A stretch of 59,287 nucleotides of DNA from Propionibacteriaceae bacterium (GCA_031267645.1 JAIRYW010000037.1:1-59287), one strand, 5' to 3'; shown: positions 1 through 9,776, numbered from the stretch's first letter. The notes: generated from the sequence alone by a model not told the origin. Made by a program: numbers and translations.

Positions 1-1166
1 GCCCGCGGATAGCCACCAGCCTCCTGCAATAATTGTTTTGCAAGCTCGACGTCGTATTCCAGGACTTCGACGCCCGGGATGGAGTCGGACCAGCCGGGCA
101 GGCCGGGTTGGGTGAACTCCTGGGCCGGAGCGGCCAGTCCGTTGAAGATGGTGGCGATGATGGCCTCCCGGTCGATGGCGTGCGAGATCGCTTGGCGCAC
201 TTTGAGCCCGTTCTCCGAACCCCAGAATTCGTCGTAGAGTGGGAAGGCGAGAGTCTGGGTCGGCCCGCCGGGTCCGCTCAGGAAGCGGTCGCCGAAGTCG
301 GCCGCCGCTGTCAACAACCCGCCGCCGGCCGCGTCGCCCAGATCAAGATTGCCGGCTAAGACGTCTTGGTAAATCGTGTCCATGCTGGTGTAGAAGCGGA
401 CGTAGAGTCCCTTGTTCTGGGGCGTCCGGCCGCCGATGTAGGTGGGATTGGCGTCGAGGTAGGCGCCGTCCGAAGGGTCGATGACATCACGCAGTTGGTA
501 CGGCCCGTTGCCGATCGGCTTGGTCGCGAACGACTCCGGATCCTCGAAGAAGGCCTTCGGCAAGGGGAAGAAGACGCCGTCGGTCAGATGGCCGGGGAAG
601 GTCGAGGCCGGTTCGGAGAGCTCGACCGTGAACGTCCTGTCGTCGATCAAGGTCAACCCGGACAACTTCTCGGCCGTCGGCTGAGCGCCCTCGGCGCTGG
701 GGTGGACTGCGTCGTAGCCCTTGATGAGGGCGTAGTCGGAAGCTGACTTCTGGGCGTTCGGCCCATAGGCCCCCCAGTTCCAGGCGTCGATGAAGCTGGA
801 CGCCGTCACCGCTTCGCCATTGGCGAAGACCCGGTCGGAGTGGATCGTGATCGTGAAAGTGATGGCGTCGTCGGTTTCGATCGACTGGGCCACTTCGTAG
901 ACCAACTCACCGGTCGGGCCGAGCCGGACCAGACCGTCGAAGAGGTTGCGAATGAGGACCTCGCGGCTGGACTCCGTCACGTCGGCCGGATAGATCGGCC
1001 CCTCGGGAACGGTGCCGGCCAGATTTATCATCTCTGAGATGGCGGGCGGGGCCCCGGCGGTCGAAACGGCCGGGGCCGAGTCGCCGCCGCAGGCGGCCAA
1101 GGACAGGGATAAGACAAGAGTAGTTATAGCGGCCAAGAATTGGACCGCTGGACGATGACGTGACAT
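1..1166 (-). CDS. Peptide ABC transporter substrate-binding lipoprotein (3' end outside window)
   Basis: Family 5 (peptide/oligopeptide) extracellular solute-binding protein that would deliver substrate to the permeases encoded upstream in the same operon. Translation from the ATG at 1166 gives an Arg-containing N-terminus, a hydrophobic core and a lipobox LSLAAC with Cys26, so it is a membrane-anchored lipoprotein. The mature part carries family motifs such as RNLFDGLVR, NGPYQL and VRQAISHAID. AGGAGT lies a few bases before the ATG. The frame stays open to the window edge, with about 388 residues visible. It closely resembles the receptor at 8060-9715 (shared stretches such as TIYQDVL/AIYQDVL and FPLYDEFW). 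It is the last visible gene of the minus-strand operon, 25 nt after the DUF885 gene. The substrate cannot be read from sequence. Confidence 0.93.
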   Translation of the reverse strand, partial: MSRHRPAVQFLAAITTLVLSLSLAACGGDSAPAVSTAGAPPAISEMINLAGTVPEGPIYPADVTESSREVLIRNLFDGLVRLGPTGELVYEVAQSIETDDAITFTITIHSDRVFANGEAVTASSFIDAWNWGAYGPNAQKSASDYALIKGYDAVHPSAEGAQPTAEKLSGLTLIDDRTFTVELSEPASTFPGHLTDGVFFPLPKAFFEDPESFATKPIGNGPYQLRDVIDPSDGAYLDANPTYIGGRTPQNKGLYVRFYTSMDTIYQDVLAGNLDLGDAAGGGLLTAAADFGDRFLSGPGGPTQTLAFPLYDEFWGSENGLKVRQAISHAIDREAIIATIFNGLAAPAQEFTQPGLPGWSDSIPGVEVLEYDVELAKQLLQEAGGYPR

Positions 1167-1191
1167 GGAGAACTCCTATAGGAAAAGAGAT

Positions 1192-2955
1192 TTAGCCGAG
1201 GGCGCCGGTCAGAGCCGGGCCGATGATGGACAAGGGAACGGACCCGAGCCGAAGGGCTTGGGTGTGGAAGGCCTTGAGGTCGAAGTCGCGGCCGTGGGCC
1301 AAAGCGGCGGCACGGACCTGGTCGCGCGCCTCCTCCCAGAGGCGCTGACCGATCTTGTAGCTGGGCGCCTGGCCCGGCCAGCCCAGGTAGCGGTTCAGTT
1401 CGGCGGCCAGGAAGGCCTCGTCCCAGCGGACATTGGAGCGCAGCAGCTGCCACGCCTTGGCGGCGTCCCAGGTCCCGCCGCCGTAGGCCTGCGGGGCCGG
1501 CAGTTGGGCGTGGACGCCGATGTCGAGCACGACCCGGGCCGCCCGCATCCTCTGGCCGTCGACCAGCCCGAGCCGGTCGCCCAGGTCGGTCACCAGTCCG
1601 AACTCCTCCATCAGCCGCTCGGCGTAGAGCGCCCAGCCCTCGCCGTGGCCGGAGGTCCGAGCCGCGTGGCGGCGCCACGGGTTGAGTTCGGCCCGGTTGT
1701 GGATGGCCAGGCCGTTCTGGAGATGGTGCCCCGGCACCGCCTCATGGTAAACTGTCGTTTTCTCGCGCCAGGTGGCGAAAGAGGTCACGCTGGGCGGCAC
1801 CGACCACCAGACCCGCCCAGGACGTGAGAAATCGTCGCTCGGCGCCGAATAGTGGACCCCGCCCGAACTGTCCGGGTCGATGCGGGCTTCGACCCGGCGG
1901 ACCGGCTCGGGGATGTCGAAGAAGCGGCCGTCGACGGCCGCGATGGCGGCGTCAGCCGTTTCCTGGACCCAACCGCGCAGGGCGTCGAGGCCGTCGAGGC
2001 GACGTCCCGGTTGGAGGTCGAGCACGGCGATGGCCTGGTCGACCGTCGCGCCCGGCCCGGCCAACCCGGCCGCTATGGCTTCCTGTTCGGCCGTCGTCTG
2101 GGCCAATTCCTCCAGGCCCCAGGCGTAGGTCTGGTCGAGATCGAGCTCGGCTCCAATGAAATAGGGCAACCACAAGGCGTAACGGTCACGTCCGAACCCG
2201 TCCGTGGGCCGGGCCCGAGGCGCCAATTCCTGGGCCAGGAAGCGGGCCGCCTCGGCGTAGGCCAGGCCGGCCGCCGCCGCGCCGTCGGCCAGGTCGGCGG
2301 CCAGCCCCGGGGAGGGCAGGCCCGAGTCCGGCTGGGCGCCCGCCACCAGCGACACGAAAAAAGAAGTTGCTGGATCGGCTTGGCGTCGGGCCCGCTCGAG
2401 GCCGACTTCGACCTGGCGCAGAGCCGGGGCGAGACCCCGGTCGGCGGCCACCCGGAGGGATTCCAGATATCCCTTGAGCGAAGCCGGAATGGCGGCCAAG
2501 CGCTGGGCGATGGCCGCCCAGTCCTCGGTCGTCGCGACGGCCATGACGTCGAAGATGGCCCTGAGCCCGGACAGCGGCGACGTGATCGGGTTGAGCTGAG
2601 CCAGCCACTCCCCCGCCTGGTCGAGCCGTTCCTCGCTGGCGAAGCGCTCCTCGGCGGCGGCCAAGCTGACGCGGTCGACGGCGTCGACCGGCTGGGCCAC
2701 CCGCAGGGCCGCCCCGGTCGCCCGTCGTAGGTCAGCTTTGGCGGCCCAGCCGGCCGGCGAGAAGTCCGGCAACTCGCCCTCGTGGCCGGTCAAGCCGGCC
2801 TGGGTGGCGAAGATGGGATCGAGCGCGGCCCAGCGGTCGACATGGTCCGAGAGAATCTGGTCGATGGCGCTGGGCGGGCGTTCCGCCCCGGCTGGCGCCG
2901 CTGTGGCTGAGCGAAGGTCTTTGAAATCGGTGGCGGGACCAGCGTTCATGGTCAT
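1192..2955 (-). CDS. DUF885 family metallopeptidase-like protein
   Basis: 587-residue protein of the DUF885 family, whose members look like zinc-dependent peptidases but are mostly uncharacterised. The diagnostic motif HEAVPGHHLQ lies near residues 404-413, followed by GHGEGWALYAERL, another family hallmark. No signal peptide is visible, so a cytoplasmic location is likely. It lies directly between a peptide ABC transporter ATPase gene (13 nt upstream) and a second peptide-binding lipoprotein gene. This context suggests it cleaves imported peptides. Length is normal for the family. The start ATG at 2955 has a plausible purine-rich stretch upstream. The reaction is inferred; the family assignment is firm. 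Confidence 0.9.
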   Translation of the reverse strand: MTMNAGPATDFKDLRSATAAPAGAERPPSAIDQILSDHVDRWAALDPIFATQAGLTGHEGELPDFSPAGWAAKADLRRATGAALRVAQPVDAVDRVSLAAAEERFASEERLDQAGEWLAQLNPITSPLSGLRAIFDVMAVATTEDWAAIAQRLAAIPASLKGYLESLRVAADRGLAPALRQVEVGLERARRQADPATSFFVSLVAGAQPDSGLPSPGLAADLADGAAAAGLAYAEAARFLAQELAPRARPTDGFGRDRYALWLPYFIGAELDLDQTYAWGLEELAQTTAEQEAIAAGLAGPGATVDQAIAVLDLQPGRRLDGLDALRGWVQETADAAIAAVDGRFFDIPEPVRRVEARIDPDSSGGVHYSAPSDDFSRPGRVWWSVPPSVTSFATWREKTTVYHEAVPGHHLQNGLAIHNRAELNPWRRHAARTSGHGEGWALYAERLMEEFGLVTDLGDRLGLVDGQRMRAARVVLDIGVHAQLPAPQAYGGGTWDAAKAWQLLRSNVRWDEAFLAAELNRYLGWPGQAPSYKIGQRLWEEARDQVRAAALAHGRDFDLKAFHTQALRLGSVPLSIIGPALTGALG

Positions 2956-2968
2956 CGTCTTATTCCTC

Positions 2969-4618
2969 TCAGAGGGTGGCTTGGGTGTGGAAGAGCGCCT
3001 GACCCGGCACCGCAGACAATAATTCTTTGGTGTGGGGGTCTGTCGGATGGGCGAATACCGTCGGGACGGGGCCGGTTTCGACGATGCGTCCCTGGTTGAT
3101 GACTGCCACGGTGTCGGCGATCTCGGCCACGACCGCCAGGTCGTGGGTTATGAACAGCATCGACAGCCCGAGCCGGCGGCGCAGCTCGGACAAGGTGTCG
3201 AGGATCTGGGCCTGGACCAAGACGTCGAGAGCGGAGACGGCCTCGTCGCAGATGAGGACCTCGGGAGCGAGCGCCAGCGCCCGGGCGATGGCGACGCGTT
3301 GGCGCTGGCCGCCGGACAATTCCGAGGGATAACGCCCGGCGATCTCCTCCGGCAGCCCGACCAAGTCGAGCAGTTCGGCCAGGCGCGTCCGGCGTTCGTC
3401 GGACGCGCCCTGGCCGTGGATGAGGAGCGGCTCCGCCAGAGTCCGGACGACCGTGAACTGGGGATCGAGCGAAGCGTAAGGGTCCTGGAAGACGACCTGG
3501 AGGTTGCGGCAGCGGGCTTTGGCCGCCCGGCCCGAGCGGGATGGCCGGCTCGGCTGGACCGGCTCGCCCGAGCCCAAGCGGACCGTCCCGGCCGTCGGCC
3601 TCTCCAAACCCAGGATGAGCTTGGCCACGGTCGACTTGCCCGAACCGGACTCCCCCACCAAGGCCAGGCATTCCCCACGATGGATGATCAGATCGACCCC
3701 GTCGACGGCCCGGAGGTGGCGCTGGGCCTTGGCCGCGTGGCGCAGCCGAAAGTCCTTGACCAGTCCCTCGACGGTCAGGACGGTCTCGGGCTCGAGGTCG
3801 GCCACCGGCCGGCACTGGGCGGCCGACAGCTTGGGCACGGCCTGCAACAACCGCTTCGTGTACGAGTGGCCGGCATAGGACACGACCTCGTCGGTCGGCC
3901 CGGATTCGACGATGTCGCCGTCGTGCATCACGACCACGCGGTCCGAGCGGTCGGCCACTAGACCCAGGTCGTGGGTGATGAGGATCAAGGACGCGCCCAG
4001 CCGCTTGGTCAGCCGTTCGAGCAGGTCGAGGACCTGTTTCTGGACCACCACGTCGAGGGCCGAGGTCGGCTCGTCGGCCACGATCAGCTTGGGCCGAGCC
4101 AGAACGGCCAGGGCGATGAGGACGCGCTGGCGCATGCCGCCGGACAGCTGGTGCGGGAACTGCTTCAAGATCCGGTCGGTGTCCACCAGACCGACCTCTA
4201 ACAATCGTTCTTTGGATAAGGCGCGCCACCCGCCCGTGACCCCGTCGGCCAGTCGGTGGGCCGCGATGGTCTGGCGGAAGTGCCGCCCGATCGACCACAC
4301 CTCGTTGAGCGAGGTCATCGGGTCCTGCGGGATATAGCCGATCTGGGCGCCGCGGACGTGGCGCCAGGCCCTGGGCGACAAGGCAGCCAGGTCCTGATGC
4401 CCGAAGTGGATCGCACCTGTGACCGACGCGCCACCGGGCAGCAGGCCCATGACGGCGTTGGCGATCGTGGTCTTGCCGGAGCCGGACTCGCCGACGATGG
4501 CCAGGGTCTCTTCGCCGTGGACGACCAGGTCGGCGCCGCGGACGGCCGGAGCCGACGCCTCGCCCGACGTGGCCGAGTATTGGACGCGCAGGTTCTCGAT
4601 CACGACCAGGGCGGTCAT
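2969..4618 (-). CDS. Peptide ABC transporter ATP-binding protein, two fused ATPase domains
   Basis: 549-residue protein carrying two complete ABC ATPase domains, equivalent to DppD and DppF joined in one chain. Domain 1 has Walker A GESGSGKTT, signature LSGGMRQR and Walker B IVADEPTSALD. Domain 2 has GESGSGKST, LSGGQRQR and LICDEAVSALD, where Ala replaces the usual Pro after DE. It powers import through the permeases encoded at 4615-6535. Start: the frame extends upstream to 4771, but that part antisenses nothing conserved and overlaps the permease gene; the ATG at 4618 forms an ATGA overlap with the permease stop. Fused ATPases of this kind are common in actinobacterial peptide importers. 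Confidence 0.94.
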   Translation of the reverse strand: MTALVVIENLRVQYSATSGEASAPAVRGADLVVHGEETLAIVGESGSGKTTIANAVMGLLPGGASVTGAIHFGHQDLAALSPRAWRHVRGAQIGYIPQDPMTSLNEVWSIGRHFRQTIAAHRLADGVTGGWRALSKERLLEVGLVDTDRILKQFPHQLSGGMRQRVLIALAVLARPKLIVADEPTSALDVVVQKQVLDLLERLTKRLGASLILITHDLGLVADRSDRVVVMHDGDIVESGPTDEVVSYAGHSYTKRLLQAVPKLSAAQCRPVADLEPETVLTVEGLVKDFRLRHAAKAQRHLRAVDGVDLIIHRGECLALVGESGSGKSTVAKLILGLERPTAGTVRLGSGEPVQPSRPSRSGRAAKARCRNLQVVFQDPYASLDPQFTVVRTLAEPLLIHGQGASDERRTRLAELLDLVGLPEEIAGRYPSELSGGQRQRVAIARALALAPEVLICDEAVSALDVLVQAQILDTLSELRRRLGLSMLFITHDLAVVAEIADTVAVINQGRIVETGPVPTVFAHPTDPHTKELLSAVPGQALFHTQATL

Positions 4619-5607
4619 CGCACGGTCCCCTTCGCGCCGAAGGTCGAGCGGACGACGTCGCCCAGAACCAGAAAATTGAAGACTGTCAACGTCAGCGCCC
4701 CGGCCGGCCACAGCAGGATGCCCGGGTTGACCTTGAGGACGGTCCGCCCGTCCGAGATCGCCCTCCCCCAACTCGGCACGTCGGGTGGCAGCCCGATGCC
4801 GAGGTAAGACAATGACGCTTCTGCTGCGATCAGTCCACCGACCGCCATCGTCACGACGACGATGATGGGGGCGAGGATATTGGGCAAGATGTGGGTGAGG
4901 AGGATGCGCGGCCGCGACGCCCCCAGAGTCCGGGTGGCGGCGACGAAGTCCTTGGTCGTGACCTCGATGGTGGCCGAACGGGCGATGCGGGCGGTCGAGG
5001 TCCAGCCGAAGACCATCAGGATGGCGGTCAGCGTCAGGACCGATCGCTGGGCCACGACTTGGCCCGCCACGATCGCCCCTAGCAACAGCGGTATGGCGAA
5101 GAAGATATCGGTCAAGCGCGAGATGACGGCGTCGACCTTGCCTCCGAAATAGCCCGCCACGACGCCCAAGATGGTGCCCACCAGGGTCACGCCGAAGGCC
5201 GCCAGCAGGCCGACCGAGACCGAGGCCCGGGCGCCGTAGACGATGGTGGTGAGGATGTCGCAGCCCTGGAAATCGGCCCCGAGCGGGAATTCGGCGCTCA
5301 TCGGGGCCTGGGAGTCAGCCAGGATGCAGCGCCGCGGATCGCGGTCGCGGAAGAGTTGGGGCCAGGCTGCGACCAACAGGATGAAGGCCGTCAGAACAGC
5401 CGAGAACCAAAAACCAGGATTGCGTTTGAGTCGACGCCAGGCCTCGCCCCAGATGCCTCTAGAGCGGGCCTTGGGCGCGGCCGACGGCGCGATATCGTCC
5501 GATTCGGAAATGGATGTCTCTGGAGCGACGTAGTGGAGACGCTGCTCCAGCAGAGCCATTTCGGCTTCTGGGTCACCGATCAACATGGTGGAATCAGGCG
5601 GCGCCAT
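4615..5607 (-). CDS. Peptide ABC transporter permease (DppC/OppC type)
   Basis: 330-residue inner-membrane permease. A cytoplasmic N-terminal region of about 60 residues precedes the first membrane span (around GFWFSAVLTAFILLVAAW), followed by five more spans. The ATPase-coupling EAA loop is visible as AATRTLGASRPRILLTHILPN-like sequence, and the C-terminal pattern LSYLGIGLPPDVPSWG is typical of DppC/OppC. The gene overlaps the neighbouring permease gene by 14 bp and the ATPase gene by 4 bp, so the three are translationally coupled. It pairs with the DppB-type protein to form the pore. Confidence 0.94.
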   Translation of the reverse strand: MAPPDSTMLIGDPEAEMALLEQRLHYVAPETSISESDDIAPSAAPKARSRGIWGEAWRRLKRNPGFWFSAVLTAFILLVAAWPQLFRDRDPRRCILADSQAPMSAEFPLGADFQGCDILTTIVYGARASVSVGLLAAFGVTLVGTILGVVAGYFGGKVDAVISRLTDIFFAIPLLLGAIVAGQVVAQRSVLTLTAILMVFGWTSTARIARSATIEVTTKDFVAATRTLGASRPRILLTHILPNILAPIIVVVTMAVGGLIAAEASLSYLGIGLPPDVPSWGRAISDGRTVLKVNPGILLWPAGALTLTVFNFLVLGDVVRSTFGAKGTVR

Positions 5608-6535
5608 AGCGGACCTTCGGGTTGAGAACGGCGTAGAGCAGGTCGACCACCAGGTTGACCGTGACGAAGATGACGACCATGACGATGACGAGGGAGACCG
5701 TCGGGGCCGATTCGCCGCGGATGATGTTCTGGTAGACCTGTTGACCGTAGCCGGGGATGTTGAAGATGGCCTCGGTGATGATGGCGCCGCCGAGCAGGGC
5801 GCCGAATTCCGTGCCGATGACCGTGATGATCGGGATGAGGGCGTTGCGCAGGACGTGGGCGGTCGTGATCTGCCATTCCGGCAGGCCGCGCGCCCGGGCC
5901 GCTTTGACGTGGTCGGCCCGCATCGCCTCGGAGACGCCGGAACGGGTGAAACGGATGAGGAAGGCCAGCGAGCCGAGGGCCAGGACGACAGCCGGGACGA
6001 TCATCTCCGACCAGCCGGCCTGGGCCGAGACGGTCGGTTTGACGATGCCCCAGCGGACGCCGAGGAAATATTGCACGACGTAGCCGGAGACGAAAGTGGG
6101 AACGCCGATCAGGACCATCGTGACGACCATGGCGGCGCCGTCGAAGATCGAGCCGCGGCGCCGGCCGGCCACCAGGCCGACGCCGACGCCGACGACGGAC
6201 TGGATCAGAACCGTGACGCAGGCCAGGCGGAAGGTGACGGGGAGGGCCCGGCCGATGATCTCGGTGACGGGCCGCCCGGAGAAGGTGGCGCCGAGGTCGC
6301 CTCGGAAGACGCCTTCGAGATAAAGCAGGTATTGGATGAAGAACGGCTTGTCGAGGTTGTACTGCGCGCGGATGCGGGCGATGGTGGCCTGGTCCAGCCG
6401 GGTGGCTGATTCCGAGCCGACCAGCGCCGCCACCGGATCGCCCGGCATGGCGTAGACCATGGCGTACAAGATCAGAGTGGCCGCCAGGACCACGATCAGC
6501 GCCTGTCCTAGACGCGACAGAGCGTATCTGAGCAT
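5594..6535 (-). CDS. Peptide ABC transporter permease (DppB/OppB type)
   Basis: 313-residue polytopic membrane protein. It starts MLRYALSRLGQALIVV, the usual DppB opening with one N-terminal span, then a periplasm-facing loop containing MPGDPVAAL. Later spans surround the EAA motif (KAARARGLPEWQITTAHVLRN). It is the second half of the transport pore with the DppC-type protein encoded downstream. It starts 7 nt after the S10 peptidase stop and overlaps the next permease by 14 bp, so all are one transcription unit. Confidence 0.94.
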   Translation of the reverse strand: MLRYALSRLGQALIVVLAATLILYAMVYAMPGDPVAALVGSESATRLDQATIARIRAQYNLDKPFFIQYLLYLEGVFRGDLGATFSGRPVTEIIGRALPVTFRLACVTVLIQSVVGVGVGLVAGRRRGSIFDGAAMVVTMVLIGVPTFVSGYVVQYFLGVRWGIVKPTVSAQAGWSEMIVPAVVLALGSLAFLIRFTRSGVSEAMRADHVKAARARGLPEWQITTAHVLRNALIPIITVIGTEFGALLGGAIITEAIFNIPGYGQQVYQNIIRGESAPTVSLVIVMVVIFVTVNLVVDLLYAVLNPKVRYGAA

Positions 6536-6542
6536 GACGGCC

Positions 6543-8060
6543 TCACGGAGTCGGCTCTGTCACGTCACGAGGACTCCCCAGGCCCGTCACGAAGCGCTCG
6601 ATGTCGGCCAACTCCTTGAGCCGGCTGGTTTCGTCGAGGTAGATCATGTGGCCGGCTTCGTAGTGGACGACTTCGATCCTGCGCAGCTCGCCCCTGGGGA
6701 CTTCCAGCTGGGCCAGGTCGGTCTCCGCCCCCCAGTAGGGGGTGCAGACGTCGTAGTAACCGAGGTGGTACTGGACGCGGAGGTGGGCGTTGACGCGCAG
6801 CGCGGTCGAGAGGGCGCCGACCGAGTCGAAGCCGAGGAAGTGGTTCTTCGGCCCCCGCCAAGGCTGGACCCGGTCGGTGATGAGTTCGTACGGCAAATCG
6901 TTTTTGTACCCCAGCTCGTGGCGTAGGTAGTGGTTGATGCCCGACCCGAAAGCGCCCCGGATGGCCTGGTCGGTCGGATCGTGTTGGGCCACCTCGCCGG
7001 CCCGGTCCGGGTTCCAACCGGTGAAGCGGCCGTCGATCTCCCCCACCGTCAGACCCCGGTCGCGGAGCAGCTCGGCGTAAAATCGACGCTTGTCGACTTT
7101 GAGGTTGGTGGCGTCGAGGTAGCGGGCGCCGAGTCCGGTCAAGCGTGACAACTTGGCAATCGCTTCGTCCCGTTCGGATCTGGGCAAGCGATGACCGCGC
7201 GCCAACACCCGCAAGAGGTCCCCGGAGGCGTAGTCCTCGGCCTCGGCCACGACCTCGGCCAGTGTCTTCCCGGGATGGAAGCCGTGGTAATGGGCGACGG
7301 CGGCGTAGGTCGGTAGGAAGGCCGGCGTCGACAGGATCGCCCCCGGGGCGAACTTCATGCCGTCGCCGCCCAAGGTGGAGGAGATCAAGATCAGCCCGGC
7401 CAGGTAGAGGCCGTGTCTGACCGACAGTTCAGCGGCAATTTTAGTTCCCCTGAGCACGCCATAGGACTCCCCCGCCAGATAGAGCGGCGAAGCCCAGCGG
7501 TCGCGGCGCGTGGTCCAGAGCCGGATGACCTGGCTGATGGCCTGGACGTCCTCGTCGACCCCGTGGTAAAGATCGGCCGGACTGCCCTCGGCGGCCCGCG
7601 AGTAGCCCGTGTCGACCGGGTCGATCAGGACCAGGTCGGCGTAGCGCAGCGGTGTCTCCAGGTTGTCGACCAGCCGGTAGGGCTGGGAGAATGGCTTGTC
7701 GCCGGCGGAATTGTCGACCCGCCTGGGGCCGAACAGCCCCAGGTGGAGCCAGACCGAGGCCGAGCCGGGACCGCCGTTGAAGACGAAGATGACCGGGCGT
7801 TGGACCCGTTCCTGGTCCGAGACTTCGGCCAGGTAGGCGGTGGTGAAGATACGGGCCGTGACGCGGGGAGACTGGGCCACCCCGGAACTGGGCCCGTCTT
7901 CCAGGAGGTCGAGGTAGCCGGCTTCGGCCGTGTACCTGAGACCGTTCGGCAGAATGTGACTTGTCACGCTGAGCCGATTGCGTTCCTCCAGATCGCGGTC
8001 GATCGAAGGTGACGGAGCCGCCGAGGCGACCCCACCATTCTCATCCAGGCGGGCGGACAT
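6543..8060 (-). CDS. S10 family serine carboxypeptidase-like peptidase
   Basis: 505-residue peptidase S10 (serine carboxypeptidase) family protein with an alpha/beta-hydrolase fold. The catalytic serine is in GESYG near residue 199, the oxyanion-hole strand is FNGGPGSAS near residue 95, the acid is in the YYDVCTP segment (about residue 437) and the histidine is in YEAGHMIY (about residue 470). No signal peptide is apparent, suggesting cytoplasmic hydrolysis of imported peptides from the C-terminus. The start ATG shares one base with the stop of the substrate-binding protein gene, and the next gene is the permease. Bacterial S10 members are poorly characterised, so substrate specificity is unknown. 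Confidence 0.92.
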   Translation of the reverse strand: MSARLDENGGVASAAPSPSIDRDLEERNRLSVTSHILPNGLRYTAEAGYLDLLEDGPSSGVAQSPRVTARIFTTAYLAEVSDQERVQRPVIFVFNGGPGSASVWLHLGLFGPRRVDNSAGDKPFSQPYRLVDNLETPLRYADLVLIDPVDTGYSRAAEGSPADLYHGVDEDVQAISQVIRLWTTRRDRWASPLYLAGESYGVLRGTKIAAELSVRHGLYLAGLILISSTLGGDGMKFAPGAILSTPAFLPTYAAVAHYHGFHPGKTLAEVVAEAEDYASGDLLRVLARGHRLPRSERDEAIAKLSRLTGLGARYLDATNLKVDKRRFYAELLRDRGLTVGEIDGRFTGWNPDRAGEVAQHDPTDQAIRGAFGSGINHYLRHELGYKNDLPYELITDRVQPWRGPKNHFLGFDSVGALSTALRVNAHLRVQYHLGYYDVCTPYWGAETDLAQLEVPRGELRRIEVVHYEAGHMIYLDETSRLKELADIERFVTGLGSPRDVTEPTP

Positions 8061-9715
8061 CAGTCGGCCCGCTCGTACAGGTGGACGAGGTTGCCACCGG
8101 TCGGAGACGGTATGACATTGGTCACCTTGTTGGAGTGGATGACCGACCTGTAGGTGTACCAGAGCGGCAGCGCCGGGAGGTCCTGGAAGAGGACTTCTTG
8201 GGCTTGGTTGAAGAAGACCACCGCCTCGTCAGTCGTGGCGGCGGAACGGCCCCGCTGGAGCAGGTCCTCGTATTCCTGGCTGGTCCAGCCGGACTGGTTC
8301 GAAGCGCCGCCAGTCTGGGAATACACATTACGTAATATGTCGTCCAGACTGGGGTTGAAGGGGATCTCCGAAGCCCGCCAGGGGCCGGTGAATTCGTGCT
8401 TGTCACGCTGTTCCAGGAACTCCGGGAAGGTCGTGATCGGCGTCGGCACGGCGTTGATCCCGAGGTTCTCGCGCAACTGGTAGGAGACGGCTTCGACCCA
8501 TTCCTTGTGGGCCCCGTCGCCGTTGTAGTAGATCGGCAGACGCTCGCCCGCGTAGCCCCCGGCCTGGTCCAGCAGTGCCTTGGCCTGGGCCAAGTCGAAG
8601 TCGAGGACCTCGCCGCCGGGGATGTCGTCGCGCCAGCCGTAGAGGCCGATCTGGGTGAAGTCCTTGGCCGGAGCGCCCAGGCCGCCGAAGATTGTGTCAA
8701 TGATTTCCTGACGATTGATGGCGTGCGAGATGGCTTGGCGGACGAGAAGTCCGTTGTCAGAGGCCCAGAACTCGTCGTAGAGCGGGAAAGTCAGAGTCTG
8801 GGTCGGACCGCCGGGGCCGGTGAGGAAGCGGTCGCCGAAGTCGGCCTGGGCCGTCAGCAGGCCGCCGCCGGAAGCCGAGCCGACGTCGAGGTTGTCCGCT
8901 AGGACGTCTTGGTAGATGGCGTCTGGATCGGTGTAATAACGGTAGTAAATACCTGTATTGTGAGGTGTGCGCGTCCCCGTGTAATTTGGGTTGAGTTCGA
9001 GGTAGGTCCCGGTGGACTCGTCGATCTGGCCCTGGATCTGGTAGGGACCATTGCCGAACGGGGTTTCCTTCCAGGCTTCCGGGTCGTCGAAGAAGGCCTG
9101 GGGCAGCGGGCTGAACACGACCGAGGTGAGGTGGGCCCGGAAGCCGGACCAGGGTTCGGCTAGTTCGATCGTGAAAGTCAGATCGTCGACCACGGTGAGA
9201 CCGGATAGTTCGGTGGCGGTGGGCTCGACGCCGACCTCGGACGGATGGACCTCGGAATAGCCCTTGATGACGGCCAGGTCGCCGGCCGCTTTCTGGACGT
9301 TCTCGGCCTGAGCGCCCCAGTTCCAGGCGTCGACGAAGCTCTTCGCGGTGACGGCCGAACCGTCGGCGAACTTCTGATCCGACTTGACCTTGACCGTGAA
9401 CGTGACCGCGTCCTCGGTCTCGATCGACTCGGCCACCTCGTTGACGACCTCGCCAGACTGGTCGATTCGGACCAGGCCATCGAAGATGAGCCAGACCAGA
9501 GTCTTACGGCCGGCTTCCTCCGTGTCGGTCGGGATGAGCGGACCGTCGGGCGGCGTGGCCGCGATCGAAATCGGGTCGTACTCGCCGCCGACGGGCCCGG
9601 CGTCGTCGGTCGTCTGGCCGCCAGAGCAGGCGGCCAGACCGAAGACGAGGCTTGAGGCGGCCAGTGCCGCCACTGTCTTGAACCGGCCGGACTTAGGCCG
9701 GAAGCTTGATGTCAT
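8060..9715 (-). CDS. Peptide ABC transporter substrate-binding lipoprotein
   Basis: 551-residue family 5 solute-binding protein. The N-terminus has a positively charged region, a hydrophobic stretch and lipobox FGLAAC with Cys30 as the lipidation site. The mature domain contains VWLIFDGLVR, NGPYQIQ and VRQAISHAINRQEI. The start ATG at 9715 is preceded by AAAGGAGA at good spacing; a longer open frame exists upstream but runs into the preceding gene and lacks a signal sequence. It is the receptor for the importer encoded downstream and a close paralogue of the partial gene at 1-1166. Substrate unknown; operon context suggests peptides, perhaps sulfur-containing ones. Confidence 0.95.
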   Translation of the reverse strand: MTSSFRPKSGRFKTVAALAASSLVFGLAACSGGQTTDDAGPVGGEYDPISIAATPPDGPLIPTDTEEAGRKTLVWLIFDGLVRIDQSGEVVNEVAESIETEDAVTFTVKVKSDQKFADGSAVTAKSFVDAWNWGAQAENVQKAAGDLAVIKGYSEVHPSEVGVEPTATELSGLTVVDDLTFTIELAEPWSGFRAHLTSVVFSPLPQAFFDDPEAWKETPFGNGPYQIQGQIDESTGTYLELNPNYTGTRTPHNTGIYYRYYTDPDAIYQDVLADNLDVGSASGGGLLTAQADFGDRFLTGPGGPTQTLTFPLYDEFWASDNGLLVRQAISHAINRQEIIDTIFGGLGAPAKDFTQIGLYGWRDDIPGGEVLDFDLAQAKALLDQAGGYAGERLPIYYNGDGAHKEWVEAVSYQLRENLGINAVPTPITTFPEFLEQRDKHEFTGPWRASEIPFNPSLDDILRNVYSQTGGASNQSGWTSQEYEDLLQRGRSAATTDEAVVFFNQAQEVLFQDLPALPLWYTYRSVIHSNKVTNVIPSPTGGNLVHLYERAD

Positions 9716-9776
9716 GGGTGGTCTCCTTTGTAGTTGCACATGCCAGGCGGCGCCGTCCCGCGCCGTGGCCCGTTCG

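Noticed and set aside
1165-9700. Many long plus-strand frames opposite the peptide-uptake operon
   Set aside because: They have Arg/Gly/Pro-rich, motif-free translations and no ribosome sites, and mirror genes with clear motifs on the minus strand.
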